From contig NZ_FNAP01000004.1 in the NCBI RefSeq assembly GCF_900101965.1, positions 213,318 to 277,317 on the forward strand: a DNA stretch of 64,000 bases, read 5' to 3'. Shown piece after piece: positions 52,441-61,073 of the stretch. Positions within the stretch are counted from its first letter, which is position 1, and each line of letters begins with the position of its first letter. The notes under the pieces were generated by a model. It saw only the letters and a program-made list of their open reading frames with translations. It did not search any database and was not told the origin of the DNA. A program made the translations under genes and the position numbers. The stretch comes from Rhodospira trueperi (GTDB lineage Bacteria > Pseudomonadota > Alphaproteobacteria > Rhodospirillales > Rhodospirillaceae).

Positions 52441-52516
<76 letters not shown>

Positions 52517-52755
52517 ACAGGTCTGTCGATGTGGTCCGGGTTTTGGGGACCCGGGGACGGAATCAAGGTGGAATGCTCCAGCCTATGGCCCAGGGTCCGT
52601 CACTTTCGACCGCCCCTGACGTCCCGTCGAGGCCCGGGAACTTAGGGCGTTCGGTCGGGCGGGGCAAGAGGAAAATGCGCCCTTGTTCGCTCTTCCGGTC
52701 AGGTTGGATCAGGCGGGGCGCGGAACACGGTGTTGAGGCCGGCATGTGCCCCGCG

Positions 52756-53559
52756 CTAGCCCGCCACGACCCCGTCAGGCCCAGCCCTTTGCCCCGCCAT
52801 GGCGGCGTCGAGAGCCTCCCCATGCCGCAACACTCGCTCCGCCGCCGCCGTGTGACCGCCGTCCGGCGTGTGCAGCACCAGACCGGGCCACAGCGTCGCC
52901 GCCCCCCGCACATCCCGCCGGGCGCGCACGATCACGCGGCGGGCCGGGCGCGCGATGCCGTCCCGATCGGGGCCGGGCCACAGCGGAAGGATCTCCGCCG
53001 CGCCGGCGCGTCCGGCCAGCGCGGCCAACAGGGTGTCCAGGCAGTCGGCGCGGTGGATCACGACAAGCCGTCCCTTGGGCCTCAGCCGGTCGAGGCAGGC
53101 GCCGATCCAGCGCGCCAGCGGCACCGTCGCGGCGTGGGCGCCGGCCCGCCCCGGGTTCGGCGGCGGCGTGCCGGATTCGTGATAGGGCGGATTGGTCAAC
53201 ACCGCGTCGAATGGCTCGGAGGTTGCCGCGTGGGGCGGGTCCATCAGATCCCCCACACTCACCGGCAACCGCTCCGTCATGCCGTTCAGCGCCGCCGAAC
53301 GCGTCGCCAGGGCCGCCATGCCCGCGTCGATCTCCAGGCCGGTCACACGGACCTCAGCCGATGCTCGGGCCAGCAGGCACAGGGCTGCCGCGCCAGTGCC
53401 CAGGCCGGCGTCCAGTACGCGCGTCACCCGCCCCGGCCCCCCCAGCGGGACCGCCGCCGCGAGCAGGACCGGGTCCATTGCCACACGGTAGCCGCGCGCG
53501 GGCTGAAGCAGACGCACGCGCCCACCCAGGATGGACGTTTCCTCCGCTTCGCCGCTCAC
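52756..53559 (-). CDS. N6-adenine methyltransferase, TrmN6 (tRNA1(Val) A37) family
   Basis: SAM-dependent methyltransferase of 267 residues. SAM-binding motif I VLDAGLGTGAAALCLLAR follows an N-terminal GGRVRLLQPARGYRVAMDPVLLAAA typical of TrmN6/YfiC. The catalytic motif is NPPY in LTNPPYHES, which marks methylation of an amino group on adenine. A tRNA-modifying role is likely; alternative substrates (rRNA, protein) cannot be excluded. Start is GTG at 53559, overlapping the stop of the DUF2007 gene by 4 bp (GTGA); the long frame upstream belongs to noncoding sequence. Confidence 0.88.
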   Translation of the reverse strand: MSGEAEETSILGGRVRLLQPARGYRVAMDPVLLAAAVPLGGPGRVTRVLDAGLGTGAAALCLLARASAEVRVTGLEIDAGMAALATRSAALNGMTERLPVSVGDLMDPPHAATSEPFDAVLTNPPYHESGTPPPNPGRAGAHAATVPLARWIGACLDRLRPKGRLVVIHRADCLDTLLAALAGRAGAAEILPLWPGPDRDGIARPARRVIVRARRDVRGAATLWPGLVLHTPDGGHTAAAERVLRHGEALDAAMAGQRAGPDGVVAG

Positions 53560-53786
53560 GGCTGATCGTCCGGTTCGGAGGCCGTGGCGAGCACCCAGCG
53601 CGCCCGGTCGTACCGGGCCGCCTCGACCCACACCCGCGCGCGGATGGCCGACACGGCCCCGCCCAGGGCGGCGCTCGTGTGCCGGTCCAGGACCGTCGCC
53701 TCGATCCCCTCCGCCCGCAGACAGGACATCAGATAGGAGAGAAAAACCGGGTCCTGAACCACGGTCAGTTCGCGCATGCCCTCCAC
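53556..53786 (-). CDS. DUF2007 putative signal-transducing protein
   Basis: 76-residue protein with MRELTVVQDPVFLSYLMSCLRAEGIEATVLDRHTSAAL and RVWVEAARYDRARWVL, fitting the DUF2007 family (small GlnB-like ferredoxin-fold proteins). No function is known. Encoded just before and overlapping the TrmN6-type gene, a pairing common in alphaproteobacteria. ATG at 53786; ATG at 53777 (MRELT) is an alternative and may be nearer the family start. Confidence 0.88.
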   Translation of the reverse strand: MEGMRELTVVQDPVFLSYLMSCLRAEGIEATVLDRHTSAALGGAVSAIRARVWVEAARYDRARWVLATASEPDDQP

Positions 53787-53971
53787 GCCCTCTTCCCTCC
53801 TTCTTGGCCGACGTTCGTGATTCGAGCACGGTTGTTGGCGTCGCCGTGAGTCCCCAGCTTAACGGAAGCGCACCATCGCGCTTGACCGGGCTTCGGGCGC
53901 CCCCCTATGCTCCCGTCGCCCCGGCCGGCCCGTCAACCCCGACGCGGCCCGCTTCCCGTTTGTCCCGCATC

Positions 53972-55021
53972 GTGGTCGCCATCGTGAACGCTTCTTCTTC
54001 TTCCTCTTCCGCATCCGCTCGGCCGGACGGAAAAACCGCCTTCGACGCCCTGCTGGATCTGGTCGGCGACGACCTGCAGCGGGTCAACCAGGCCATTCTG
54101 GACCGGATGGAGAGCCCCATCGCGCTGATCCCGCAGATGGCCGCCCATCTTATCAGCGCGGGCGGCAAGCGGCTGCGGCCGCTGCTGTGCCTGGGCACGG
54201 CCCGGCTGGTCGGCTACGAGGGCGACCGTCACATCGAACTGGCCGCCAGCATCGAGTTCGTCCACACCGCCACGCTGTTGCATGATGATGTGGTGGACGA
54301 AAGCGACATGCGGCGCGGGCGCGACACGGCCAACGCGCTGTGGGGCAACAAGCCCAGCGTTCTGGTGGGCGACTTCCTGTTCGCGCGGGCGTTCGAAATG
54401 ATGGTGGACGAGGGCACGCGCGAGGTCATGAGCCTGATGGCTCGCGCCTGCGCCACCATCTCGGAGGGCGAGATCCACCAGTTGCTGACGGCCAACGACA
54501 TCGAAACCGAAGTGCCGGCCTATCTGCATGTGGTCGAGTCCAAGACCGCGGCCCTGTTCGCCGCCGCCGCCCGCATCGGCGGCGTGGTGGCCGACTGCCC
54601 GGAGGAGGAAAAGGCCGCTCTGGAAGCCTTCGGCGGCAACCTGGGCATCGCCTTCCAGATCGCCGACGACTACCTGGACTATTCCGCGCGCGAGGCCGAA
54701 CTGGGCAAGTCCATCGGCGATGACTTCCGCGACGGCAAGCTGACGCTGCCGGTGATTCACGCCATCGCCCAGGCCAACGACGAGGAACGCGCGTTCTGGA
54801 AGCGCTGCCTGGAGGACCAGGAGTTCTCCGATCCGCGCGCCGAGGCCGACCTCGCGCACGCCATGGAGCTTCTGGACAAGCACGGCAGCCTGAAGGAAAC
54901 CGTGCGCCACGCCCACGAATACGCCGAGAAGGCCCGCCGCGCGCTCGACATGTTCCCGGACAGCGAGACCAAGACCATCCTGACCGACGTGGTCGATTTC
55001 AGCGTCGAGCGGGCGTACTGA
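53972..55021 (+). CDS. ispB: Polyprenyl (octa/decaprenyl) diphosphate synthase
   Basis: Makes the isoprenoid side chain of quinones. About 349 residues. The first aspartate-rich motif is in LLHDDVVDESD (about 105-115) and the second in QIADDYLDYS (about 227-236); the small residues before the first motif (ATLL) suit long-chain products, as in octa- or decaprenyl synthases. The DNA near the start is Ser-rich (ASSSSSSAS). Start is uncertain: GTG at 53972 and GTG at 53984 are in frame, no ATG being available. Chain length cannot be deduced. It feeds both ubiquinone and menaquinone made by genes in this window. Confidence 0.92.
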   Translation: MVAIVNASSSSSSASARPDGKTAFDALLDLVGDDLQRVNQAILDRMESPIALIPQMAAHLISAGGKRLRPLLCLGTARLVGYEGDRHIELAASIEFVHTATLLHDDVVDESDMRRGRDTANALWGNKPSVLVGDFLFARAFEMMVDEGTREVMSLMARACATISEGEIHQLLTANDIETEVPAYLHVVESKTAALFAAAARIGGVVADCPEEEKAALEAFGGNLGIAFQIADDYLDYSAREAELGKSIGDDFRDGKLTLPVIHAIAQANDEERAFWKRCLEDQEFSDPRAEADLAHAMELLDKHGSLKETVRHAHEYAEKARRALDMFPDSETKTILTDVVDFSVERAY

Positions 55022-55046
55022 TCGGTCGGCTTGCCCGGCGTCGCCG

Positions 55047-55844
55047 TTAACGCGGCACCTGCGGGGTCAGGCCATCCGCGCGGAACGCCTCGCGCGCGGT
55101 CTCGCCGTAGAGGGCATGCACGAAGGCCCGGGCCGGAGCATCGACCGGCGTGCTGGCGCGCACCGCGACCTGATAGCGGATCGGCGGATGGGTGTCCGGC
55201 GGGAACTCTCCCACCCAACGCACGCGCTGGTCCCGCCGTGCCGCATTGGCGAGGGCCACGCCCAGCGCCGCGTCGCCGTGGGCCACCCAGTCGAGCACGG
55301 TGCCCGGCCCGGGCGCTAACCGCACGCGTTTCGAGACACCCTCGCCCCACCCGATGGCGCGTAGCGCCTGCAGGCTGATCTCGCCCAACGCGTTGCGTTC
55401 CGGGTCGATCACCGCCAGAGGGTGGCTGCCGTTCACCCATCGGGTCAGGTCCATGGCGCGGGTCACGGTGTCCGGCCCCGGCCGGTCGGGCGCCACCACC
55501 AGGGCCAGCCCGTTTGTCACCAGATCCGTCGGTCGCTCGACGAGGCCCTGGGCCACCAGCCGCGCCATGTTGCCGGCGCCGGCGACGATGACGACGTCGT
55601 GGGCCAGCACCCCGTCGATGGCCGTCGCGCTTGAGACATCCCCGAACGACAGCAACAGGGACGTGCCGGCCTCGGCACCAAGGGTGTTCATCAGGGGCTG
55701 CATCGCCGCCTTAAGGGATGGGTCGGCGTGGACGGACAGAGCGGTCTGGGCGCGGCCCGGAATCGGGAACGCGGCCAGCGTGGCGGCCGTTCCGGCGGCG
55801 CCACACAGCAGGACTCGGCGCGACACCATCAACTGATGAACCAT
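55047..55844 (-). CDS. ModA-like periplasmic molybdate/anion-binding protein, orphan
   Basis: 265-residue solute-binding protein of the ModA class. Signal peptide with VSRRVLLCGAAGTAATLAAF and cleavage near GRAQ. The mature part shows LSVHADPSLKAAMQPLMNTL, DVVIVAGAGNMARLVAQGLV, GLALVVAPD and a C-terminal AFVHALYGETAREAFRADGLTP, matching the ModA/Wtp pattern. The permease (modB) and ATPase (modC) genes are absent next to it, so it either uses a distant transporter or has another role. ATG at 55844 gives a normal signal peptide; 55886 is also in frame. The 330-bp gap behind it carries a MITE. Confidence 0.8.
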   Translation of the reverse strand: MVHQLMVSRRVLLCGAAGTAATLAAFPIPGRAQTALSVHADPSLKAAMQPLMNTLGAEAGTSLLLSFGDVSSATAIDGVLAHDVVIVAGAGNMARLVAQGLVERPTDLVTNGLALVVAPDRPGPDTVTRAMDLTRWVNGSHPLAVIDPERNALGEISLQALRAIGWGEGVSKRVRLAPGPGTVLDWVAHGDAALGVALANAARRDQRVRWVGEFPPDTHPPIRYQVAVRASTPVDAPARAFVHALYGETAREAFRADGLTPQVPR

Positions 55845-55926
55845 CTCTTGACCTTTCCACACGGGCATGATCGGACGTACCGTCACCCTTCCGCGTCAAC
55901 ATGGCGACCGTGGGGCAGGGGGTGTC

Positions 55927-56145
55927 CAGGGCAATCGGGTGAAGGCACAGTCGGCGAGCCGCGAGACTCCGTAGGGCGGGTTCGCGCCGAAGGCGCAACC
56001 CGCCGCATCATCGCCGCGCGGCGGATTGCCCCGCTTCGCGGGTCGAATCCGCCCTACCTTACGAAAAGAGGGTGGGACATTCCGCCACAAGGCACACGAT
56101 CCACCGGGTGTTTGCGACCGCACACCCTTTCACCCGATTGCCCTG
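55927..56145. mobile_element. MITE copy 1 (219 bp, 10-bp target duplication)
   Basis: Terminal inverted repeats CAGGGCAATCGGGTGAA (55927-55943) and TTCACCCGATTGCCCTG (56129-56145). The element is flanked by identical AGGGGGTGTC at 55917-55926 and 56146-56155, a perfect 10-bp target-site duplication. The interior holds large GC-rich inverted repeats (GTAGGGCGGGTT... and ...AATCCGCCCTAC) and no open gene. The same element, reversed, is at 63140-63360 with a different 10-bp duplication. Confidence 0.9.
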
Positions 56146-56174
56146 AGGGGGTGTCCGGGTGGGGAGGCCGGCCC

Positions 56175-57137
56175 TCAGCCCGCCAGCGCGCGGGCCAGCA
56201 GTGCCGCATTGGCCGGCGATTCGCCGATTCGACGAACCGTATAGGGCCACCAATCGCGGCCGAACGGCACGTACAGGCGCACCCGCTCGCCCTCGACCGC
56301 CAGGGCGCGGGCCAGCGGCTCCCGCACGCCCAGCAGCATCTCGAACTCGTAGCGGCCCGGTGTCCAACCGCCCGCCCGGGCGCGGTCCCGGGCATGCGCG
56401 ATCAGGTGCGCGTCGTGGGTGGCAACGATGGGATAGAACCCGGCCTCCCGGGCGTCTTCGGAGAACATGGCGTCGATCAGGCGGCGGGAGTTCGCCTTGA
56501 CGTCGGGGCGGCGGGTGTAGGCGTACGCCGGCTCCCCCACGAAGGCGCCCTTCACCAGACGGACCCGGCTGCCGCGCCGGATCTGCGCCGCCAGATCGGC
56601 TTCGGTGCGCTTCAGGTACGCCTGAAGAGTCAGGGCCACCGGAAACCCCCGTTCGGCGAGGTCGTCGTGCAGGGCGATGGTGGCGTCCACCACCGAGGGG
56701 TCCTCCATGTCCAGCATGAGGCAATGCAGCCCGGGGCTCGGCGCGGATGCGGCGGCGTCCCGGATGGCTTCGGCGATGGTGTCCAGGTTCCGTCGGGTCA
56801 GCGCGGGGTCCAGCAGGTGGCCGACCTGGGTCATGTCCACCGAGACGTGGATGTCCAGTCCCGTCCCGGCCAGCGCCCGCGTGACCGCTAGCTTGGCGGC
56901 GACGTTCTCGTCCACCAGCGCCGGCTGGTCCACGTATTCGCCCAGGTAGAACAGCGAGGCCCGCAGGCCCTGTTCGCTCAGCAGGGCCTGGGCGCGCGCG
57001 ACGCCCACGGTCTCGTCACCGCTCGCGATGAAGCGGCGGCTCAGGCCGGAGGTGACCCGGCCGTTCTGCATGACCCGGCTCACCCGGCCGGACCGGGCGA
57101 GGGCGATCATGGCGGATTGCCAGAGACGGGACAGCAT
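56175..57137 (-). CDS. Proline dehydrogenase (single-domain PutB/ProDH type)
   Basis: FAD enzyme oxidising proline to P5C. 320 residues, so only the ProDH TIM barrel and no aldehyde dehydrogenase domain. Motifs include GLRASLFYLGEYVD, DIHVSVDMTQVG, LHCLMLDMED, GSRVRLVKGAFVGEP, GRYEFEMLLG and the substrate-binding PFGRDWWPYTVRRIGE. The partner P5C dehydrogenase is not in the window. Ends 30 bp from the MITE copy 1. Confidence 0.93.
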   Translation of the reverse strand: MLSRLWQSAMIALARSGRVSRVMQNGRVTSGLSRRFIASGDETVGVARAQALLSEQGLRASLFYLGEYVDQPALVDENVAAKLAVTRALAGTGLDIHVSVDMTQVGHLLDPALTRRNLDTIAEAIRDAAASAPSPGLHCLMLDMEDPSVVDATIALHDDLAERGFPVALTLQAYLKRTEADLAAQIRRGSRVRLVKGAFVGEPAYAYTRRPDVKANSRRLIDAMFSEDAREAGFYPIVATHDAHLIAHARDRARAGGWTPGRYEFEMLLGVREPLARALAVEGERVRLYVPFGRDWWPYTVRRIGESPANAALLARALAG

Positions 57138-57238
57138 CGTTTGGGGCTCCTGACATCACCGCGTCGCGACGGGTTCCGGGGCGGGGCGGCCACGGCGGAT
57201 TGCGTTCGACCCGCCGGGAGTCGCGGCCCGTTTCGGGG

Positions 57239-57808
57239 TTACGCCCGAAACAGGTCTCCGACGCTGATGTCACAGCCCGGCGGGTCGAGGCGGAGCCGCC
57301 CTTCCGACAGAATCGTCGTGCGGAGCGTGCCGTCCCCGGCGCGGGCATGATGGACGAGCCGCCGCCCAAGTGGATCGACCACCAGGTAGTGGTGGATGCT
57401 GTCGACCGAGAAATATCCGGTCAGTTTGTATCCCGTGTCGACGCGCGCGGATCCGGGAGACAGCACCTCGACCACCACGAGCGGGTTGACGGCCGCCACG
57501 TCATCCGGACCGCCGGCACCGCAATCGACCAACACGTCTGGGACGAAATCGCCGTCCTCGCCGATTTCGACGGTCAGGCCGTCCACGAAGGCCTCGCACG
57601 GCGAGCCGGCCGCGTCCAGGGCATCGCTCAAGGCCCGCCACAGGCTCTGTTTCACGCGGACATGGGCGCGCCGCTCCGGGGCCATGGCCACGGCGCGACC
57701 CTCCACGCGCTCGGCGCGGCCCTCGCGTTCTTCGGCCCAGCGCAAGAAGGCCGCCCGGGACATGATCGAACCCGCCTGTTCGGGCACGGACATGGGGCGG
57801 CCCTCCAT
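57239..57808 (-). CDS. Uma2 family (DUF820) PD-(D/E)XK nuclease-fold protein
   Basis: 189-residue protein. The region VVVVEVLSPGSARVDTGYKLTGYFSVDSIHHYLVVDP is the hallmark of the Uma2/DUF820 family, with the catalytic pattern D(FVPDVLVDC)...E(VEVLSP)...K(YKLTGY). Families like this are abundant in cyanobacteria and scattered in alphaproteobacteria; function is unknown, restriction-like nuclease activity being only inferred. N-terminal part has FLRWAEEREGRAERVEGRAVAMAPERRAH. It stands between the proline dehydrogenase and prpE, 14 bp from the latter's stop. Confidence 0.88.
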   Translation of the reverse strand: MEGRPMSVPEQAGSIMSRAAFLRWAEEREGRAERVEGRAVAMAPERRAHVRVKQSLWRALSDALDAAGSPCEAFVDGLTVEIGEDGDFVPDVLVDCGAGGPDDVAAVNPLVVVEVLSPGSARVDTGYKLTGYFSVDSIHHYLVVDPLGRRLVHHARAGDGTLRTTILSEGRLRLDPPGCDISVGDLFRA

Positions 57809-57822
57809 GTTGCTCGCGGACC

Positions 57823-59718
57823 CTACTTCGCCAAGCCGATCTCCAGCAGCGCCTCCTCGATCTCCGGCAGGATGTCGGGATCGTCGATGGTCGCCGGCAT
57901 CTTGTAGTCCTGATGATCGGCGATCTTCTGCATGGTGCCGCGCAGGATCTTGCCCGAGCGCGTCTTGGGCAGGCGACCGACCACAATGGCCTGCTTGAAG
58001 GCGGCCACGGGGCCGATGGTCTCGCGTACCATCTTCACCGCCTCGGCGACGACCTCGGTGTGAGGCTTGGTCACCCCGGCCTTAAGCACCAGGAAGCCGA
58101 GCGGCATCTGCCCCTTCATGTCGTCATGCACGCCGATCACGGCGCACTCGGCGACATCCGGGTGGTTGGCCAGAACCTCTTCCATGGCGCCGGTGGACAG
58201 GCGGTGACCGGCGACGTTGATGATGTCGTCGGTGCGGGTCATGACGTAGACGTAGCCTTCCTCGTCCACGAAGCCGGCGTCGCCCGTCTTGTAGTACCCC
58301 GGGTATTCGTCCAGGTAGGCTTGGCGGAAGCGGTCGTCGGCGTTCCACAGCGTCGGCAGGGTGCCCGGAGGCAGCGGCAGTTTGCACACCAAGGCGCCGA
58401 TCTGGCCGGGTTCGACCTCCTGCTTGTTTTCGTCCAGGGTGCGGACGTCCCAGCCCGGCACGGCCTTGGTGGGCGAGCCCAGCTTGACCGGGAACTCCTG
58501 CAATCCCATGCAGTTGGCGGCGATGGCCCAGCCGGTTTCCGTCTGCCACCAGTGGTCGATGACCGGCACCTTCAGCTGGTTCTGCGCCCAGGTGATGGTG
58601 TTCGGGTCGGCGCGCTCGCCGGCTAGGTACAGAGTGCGGAAGTGGCTGAGGTCGTACTTGCCCAGGAACTCCCCGTTGGGATCTTCCTTTTTGATGGCCC
58701 GGAAGGCCGTGGGCGCCGTGAACAAGACCGGGATCTTGTGTTCGCTGATGACCCGCCAGAAGGTGCCGGCGTCGGGCGTGCCGACCGGCTTGCCTTCGAA
58801 CACGACGGTGGTGCAGCCGTGCAGCAGCGGGCCGTAGCAGATGTAGGAGTGGCCCACGACCCAGCCCACATCCGACGCCGCCCAGTACACCTCGCCTGGT
58901 TCGACGTTGTAGACGGCCTTCATGGTCCACTTCAGCGCCACGGCATGGCCGCCGTTGTCGCGCACGACGCCCTTGGGCTGCCCGGTGGTGCCGGAGGTAT
59001 AGAGGATGTACAGCGGATCGGTGGCCTTCACGGGCACGCAGTCATGTGGGCGGGCGTTGGCCACGGCCTCGGCCCAGTCCACGTCGCGGCCAGCGGTCAT
59101 TTCGCCCGTCTTCTGCTCGCGTTGCAGGATGATGCAGCGATCCGGCTTGTGGGTGGCGACCCGGATCGCCTCGTCCAGCAGCGGCTTGTAGGCGATGACC
59201 CGGCCCGGCTCCAGCCCGCACGAGGCGGCGACCACAACCTTGGGCTTGGCATCGTTGATGCGGGTGGCCAGTTCGTTGGCCGCGAAACCGCCGAACACCA
59301 CCGAATGCACGGCGCCCAGGCGGGCGCAGGCCAGCATGGCCACCAGGGCCTCGGGCACCATCGGCATGTAGATGATGACGCGGTCGCCCTTGGTCACGCC
59401 TTGATCCGCGAGCGCGCCGGCAAACGAAGCCGTCAACTGCTTCAGTTCGGCGAAGGTGATCTTGCGCTGGGTGCCCGTGATCGGGCTGTCGTGAATGATG
59501 GCGAGCCGCTCGCCGTTTCCGGCCTCGACATGGCGGTCAACGGCGTTGTGGCAGGTGTTCAACTCACCGCCGACGAACCAGCGATAGAAGGGCGGGTTGG
59601 AATCGTCCAGCACCTTGTCCCATCGCTTGACCCAGTCGATGTCCTCGGCCGCCTTGCCCCAGAAGGCGGCGGGATCGGTCAGGGACAGACTGTGGGCTTC
59701 GTCGTACGCGTTGGCCAT
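57823..59718 (-). CDS. prpE: Propionyl-CoA synthetase (AMP-forming)
   Basis: Activates propionate to propionyl-CoA. 631 residues of the acetyl/propionyl-CoA synthetase family. Key sites: LYILYTSGTTGQPKGVVRD (P-loop), LAGERADPNTITWA and HWWQTETGWAI, DIINVAGHRLSTG, and the acetylatable lysine in PKTRSGKILRG. Overall text (MANAYDEAHSLSLTDPAAFW, FYRWFVGGELNTCHNAVDRHV) is that of PrpE rather than AcsA. The ATG at 59718 gives the standard start. Propionyl-CoA can enter the ethylmalonyl-CoA and methylmalonyl routes suggested by mch. Upstream the minus strand has TTGCTT-N17-AATTTT at about 59854-59826, a weak promoter candidate. Confidence 0.95.
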   Translation of the reverse strand: MANAYDEAHSLSLTDPAAFWGKAAEDIDWVKRWDKVLDDSNPPFYRWFVGGELNTCHNAVDRHVEAGNGERLAIIHDSPITGTQRKITFAELKQLTASFAGALADQGVTKGDRVIIYMPMVPEALVAMLACARLGAVHSVVFGGFAANELATRINDAKPKVVVAASCGLEPGRVIAYKPLLDEAIRVATHKPDRCIILQREQKTGEMTAGRDVDWAEAVANARPHDCVPVKATDPLYILYTSGTTGQPKGVVRDNGGHAVALKWTMKAVYNVEPGEVYWAASDVGWVVGHSYICYGPLLHGCTTVVFEGKPVGTPDAGTFWRVISEHKIPVLFTAPTAFRAIKKEDPNGEFLGKYDLSHFRTLYLAGERADPNTITWAQNQLKVPVIDHWWQTETGWAIAANCMGLQEFPVKLGSPTKAVPGWDVRTLDENKQEVEPGQIGALVCKLPLPPGTLPTLWNADDRFRQAYLDEYPGYYKTGDAGFVDEEGYVYVMTRTDDIINVAGHRLSTGAMEEVLANHPDVAECAVIGVHDDMKGQMPLGFLVLKAGVTKPHTEVVAEAVKMVRETIGPVAAFKQAIVVGRLPKTRSGKILRGTMQKIADHQDYKMPATIDDPDILPEIEEALLEIGLAK

Positions 59719-59923
59719 GTCGCGCGCTCCGCTGGTGTGTCGGGTGGTCTCTCTGCTGTCGCGGGCCGAAGGCCCGGCATGGGCCGGTGGGCCGGCATGT
59801 CGTGCCCGAGAGCATCGGGGGCAAGAAAAATTGCGCACCACGGCCACAAAAGCAACACGGAATGCCGAAAATCGTGCCGGCAGAGACACAAACCCGCAGC
59901 GCGGTCGTGTCTTCGAACGCAAT

Positions 59924-59949
59924 GCGGGGCGGTCGATGGACCGCCCCGC
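59924..59949. terminator. Perfect 11-bp-stem hairpin in the prpE-DUF465 gap
   Basis: GCGGGGCGGTC (59924-59934), loop GATG, GACCGCCCCGC (59939-59949). It lies downstream of the minus-strand DUF465 gene and may end its transcript; there is no T-run on that strand. The surrounding 391-bp gap (59719-60109) shows no other gene. Confidence 0.45.
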
Positions 59950-60109
59950 TCCGTCGTGTCTTTCCTTGTCAGTGGAACCTCTTATCGTCCCGGGTCCTGC
60001 CATGCTGTCGGGATCCGGGATGAAGGCTGTCCTTCGATATCAGGTCCTTTCCTTTGGTCGGCTCAATGGCGGATCACCACCGCCCGCGTCCCACAGGGGC
60101 ACAGGGCGG

Positions 60110-60280
60110 CTAGCTCGCTCTCGCCATTCGGGTCATCTCGTCCTTAATCGCCAGTTTCTGGCGTTTCAGCGTCGCGATCAGACTGGAATCCGGCATCGGG
60201 CGCGCGGTCTCGTGTTCCAACAGCGTCTCCAGTTCGGTATGCCGGGAATTCAGCGCATCCAACCTTGCATCACGACCCAT
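60110..60280 (-). CDS. DUF465 (YdcH-like) small protein
   Basis: 56-residue helical protein: from the ATG at 60280 it reads MGRDARLDALNSRHTELETL, followed by a second helix with LIATLKRQKLAIKDEMTRM, the typical DUF465/YdcH two-helix coiled-coil. Function unknown. Strong ribosome-binding site AAGGAGGG about 7 bp upstream. Divergent from ubiX. Missed easily because of its length. Confidence 0.88.
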   Translation of the reverse strand: MGRDARLDALNSRHTELETLLEHETARPMPDSSLIATLKRQKLAIKDEMTRMARAS

Positions 60281-60385
60281 GGCATGACCCTCCTTGTGCA
60301 GGTGAGAAACGGCTCGAGTCTACCCGACCTCCCGGGGCAGATAAAGAGATTCCGAGACGGTTCCGTGAATTTGTGGTTTTTTGCC

Positions 60386-60413
60386 TTGAAAGATCGTTTC
60401 GCATCCGTATGGT
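60386..60413 (+). promoter_or_regulatory. Promoter of ubiX
   Basis: TTGAAA (60386-60391), 16-bp spacer, TATGGT (60408-60413). GAGGAG (60414-60419) follows and sits 9 bp ahead of the ATG, so the expected transcript start leaves a very short leader that may begin within or just past the ribosome-binding site. Confidence 0.5.
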
Positions 60414-60428
60414 GAGGAGTTTTTTTGA

Positions 60429-61010
60429 ATGAGTCCATCCCTGCCCCTCGTCGTCGGCATCAGCGGCGCCTCGGGAATCGCCTATGGCGTGCGCCTTTTG
60501 GAGGTGTTGCGCCGAGTCGGGATTCCGACTCATCTGGTCATGACCCGCGCGGCGGAGATCACGCTGGCCTATGAGACCTCGCTGAAGGTGGCCGACGTGC
60601 GCGCGCTGGCCACCGAGTGGCACCGCGTCGACGACATGACGGCGGCGCCGTCCTCCGGCAGCTTCCGCACCCGGGGCATGGTGGTCGCTCCCTGCTCGGC
60701 GCGCTCGCTGGGGGCCATCGCCTCGTGCTCGGGCGAAACCCTGCTGACGCGCGCCGCCGATGTGACCCTGAAGGAACGCCGCCGGCTGGTCCTGATGGTG
60801 CGGGAAACGCCGCTGCATCTTGGGCATATCCGCGCCATGGCGGCGGTCACCGAGATGGGCGCCATCGTCGCCCCGCCCATGCCGGCGTTCTACAGCAAGC
60901 CCCGGTCGCTGGAGGACGTGGTGGACCACGGCGTCGGGCGGGTGCTCGACCTGTTCGAGATCGACGCCGGACTGGTCAACCGCTGGCGCGACGGGGACGG
61001 GGCGGGGTGA
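60429..61010 (+). CDS. ubiX: Flavin prenyltransferase UbiX
   Basis: Makes the prenylated FMN cofactor for UbiD decarboxylases in ubiquinone synthesis. 193 residues: VVGISGASGIAYGVRLLEVL (FMN-binding), MTRAAEITLAYE, the SSGSFRTRGMVVAPCSARSLGAIASC segment, RRLVLMVRETPLHLGHIRAM and PPMPAFYSKPRSLEDVVDH, all standard. ubiD is not in the window. Divergent from the DUF465 gene. Confidence 0.96.
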   Translation: MSPSLPLVVGISGASGIAYGVRLLEVLRRVGIPTHLVMTRAAEITLAYETSLKVADVRALATEWHRVDDMTAAPSSGSFRTRGMVVAPCSARSLGAIASCSGETLLTRAADVTLKERRRLVLMVRETPLHLGHIRAMAAVTEMGAIVAPPMPAFYSKPRSLEDVVDHGVGRVLDLFEIDAGLVNRWRDGDGAG

Positions 61011-61073
61011 GGCCGCGACATGGCCGCATTTGGCGTACAGGGTGGGGAACGTCCTCATCGTGAGACCCGCACC

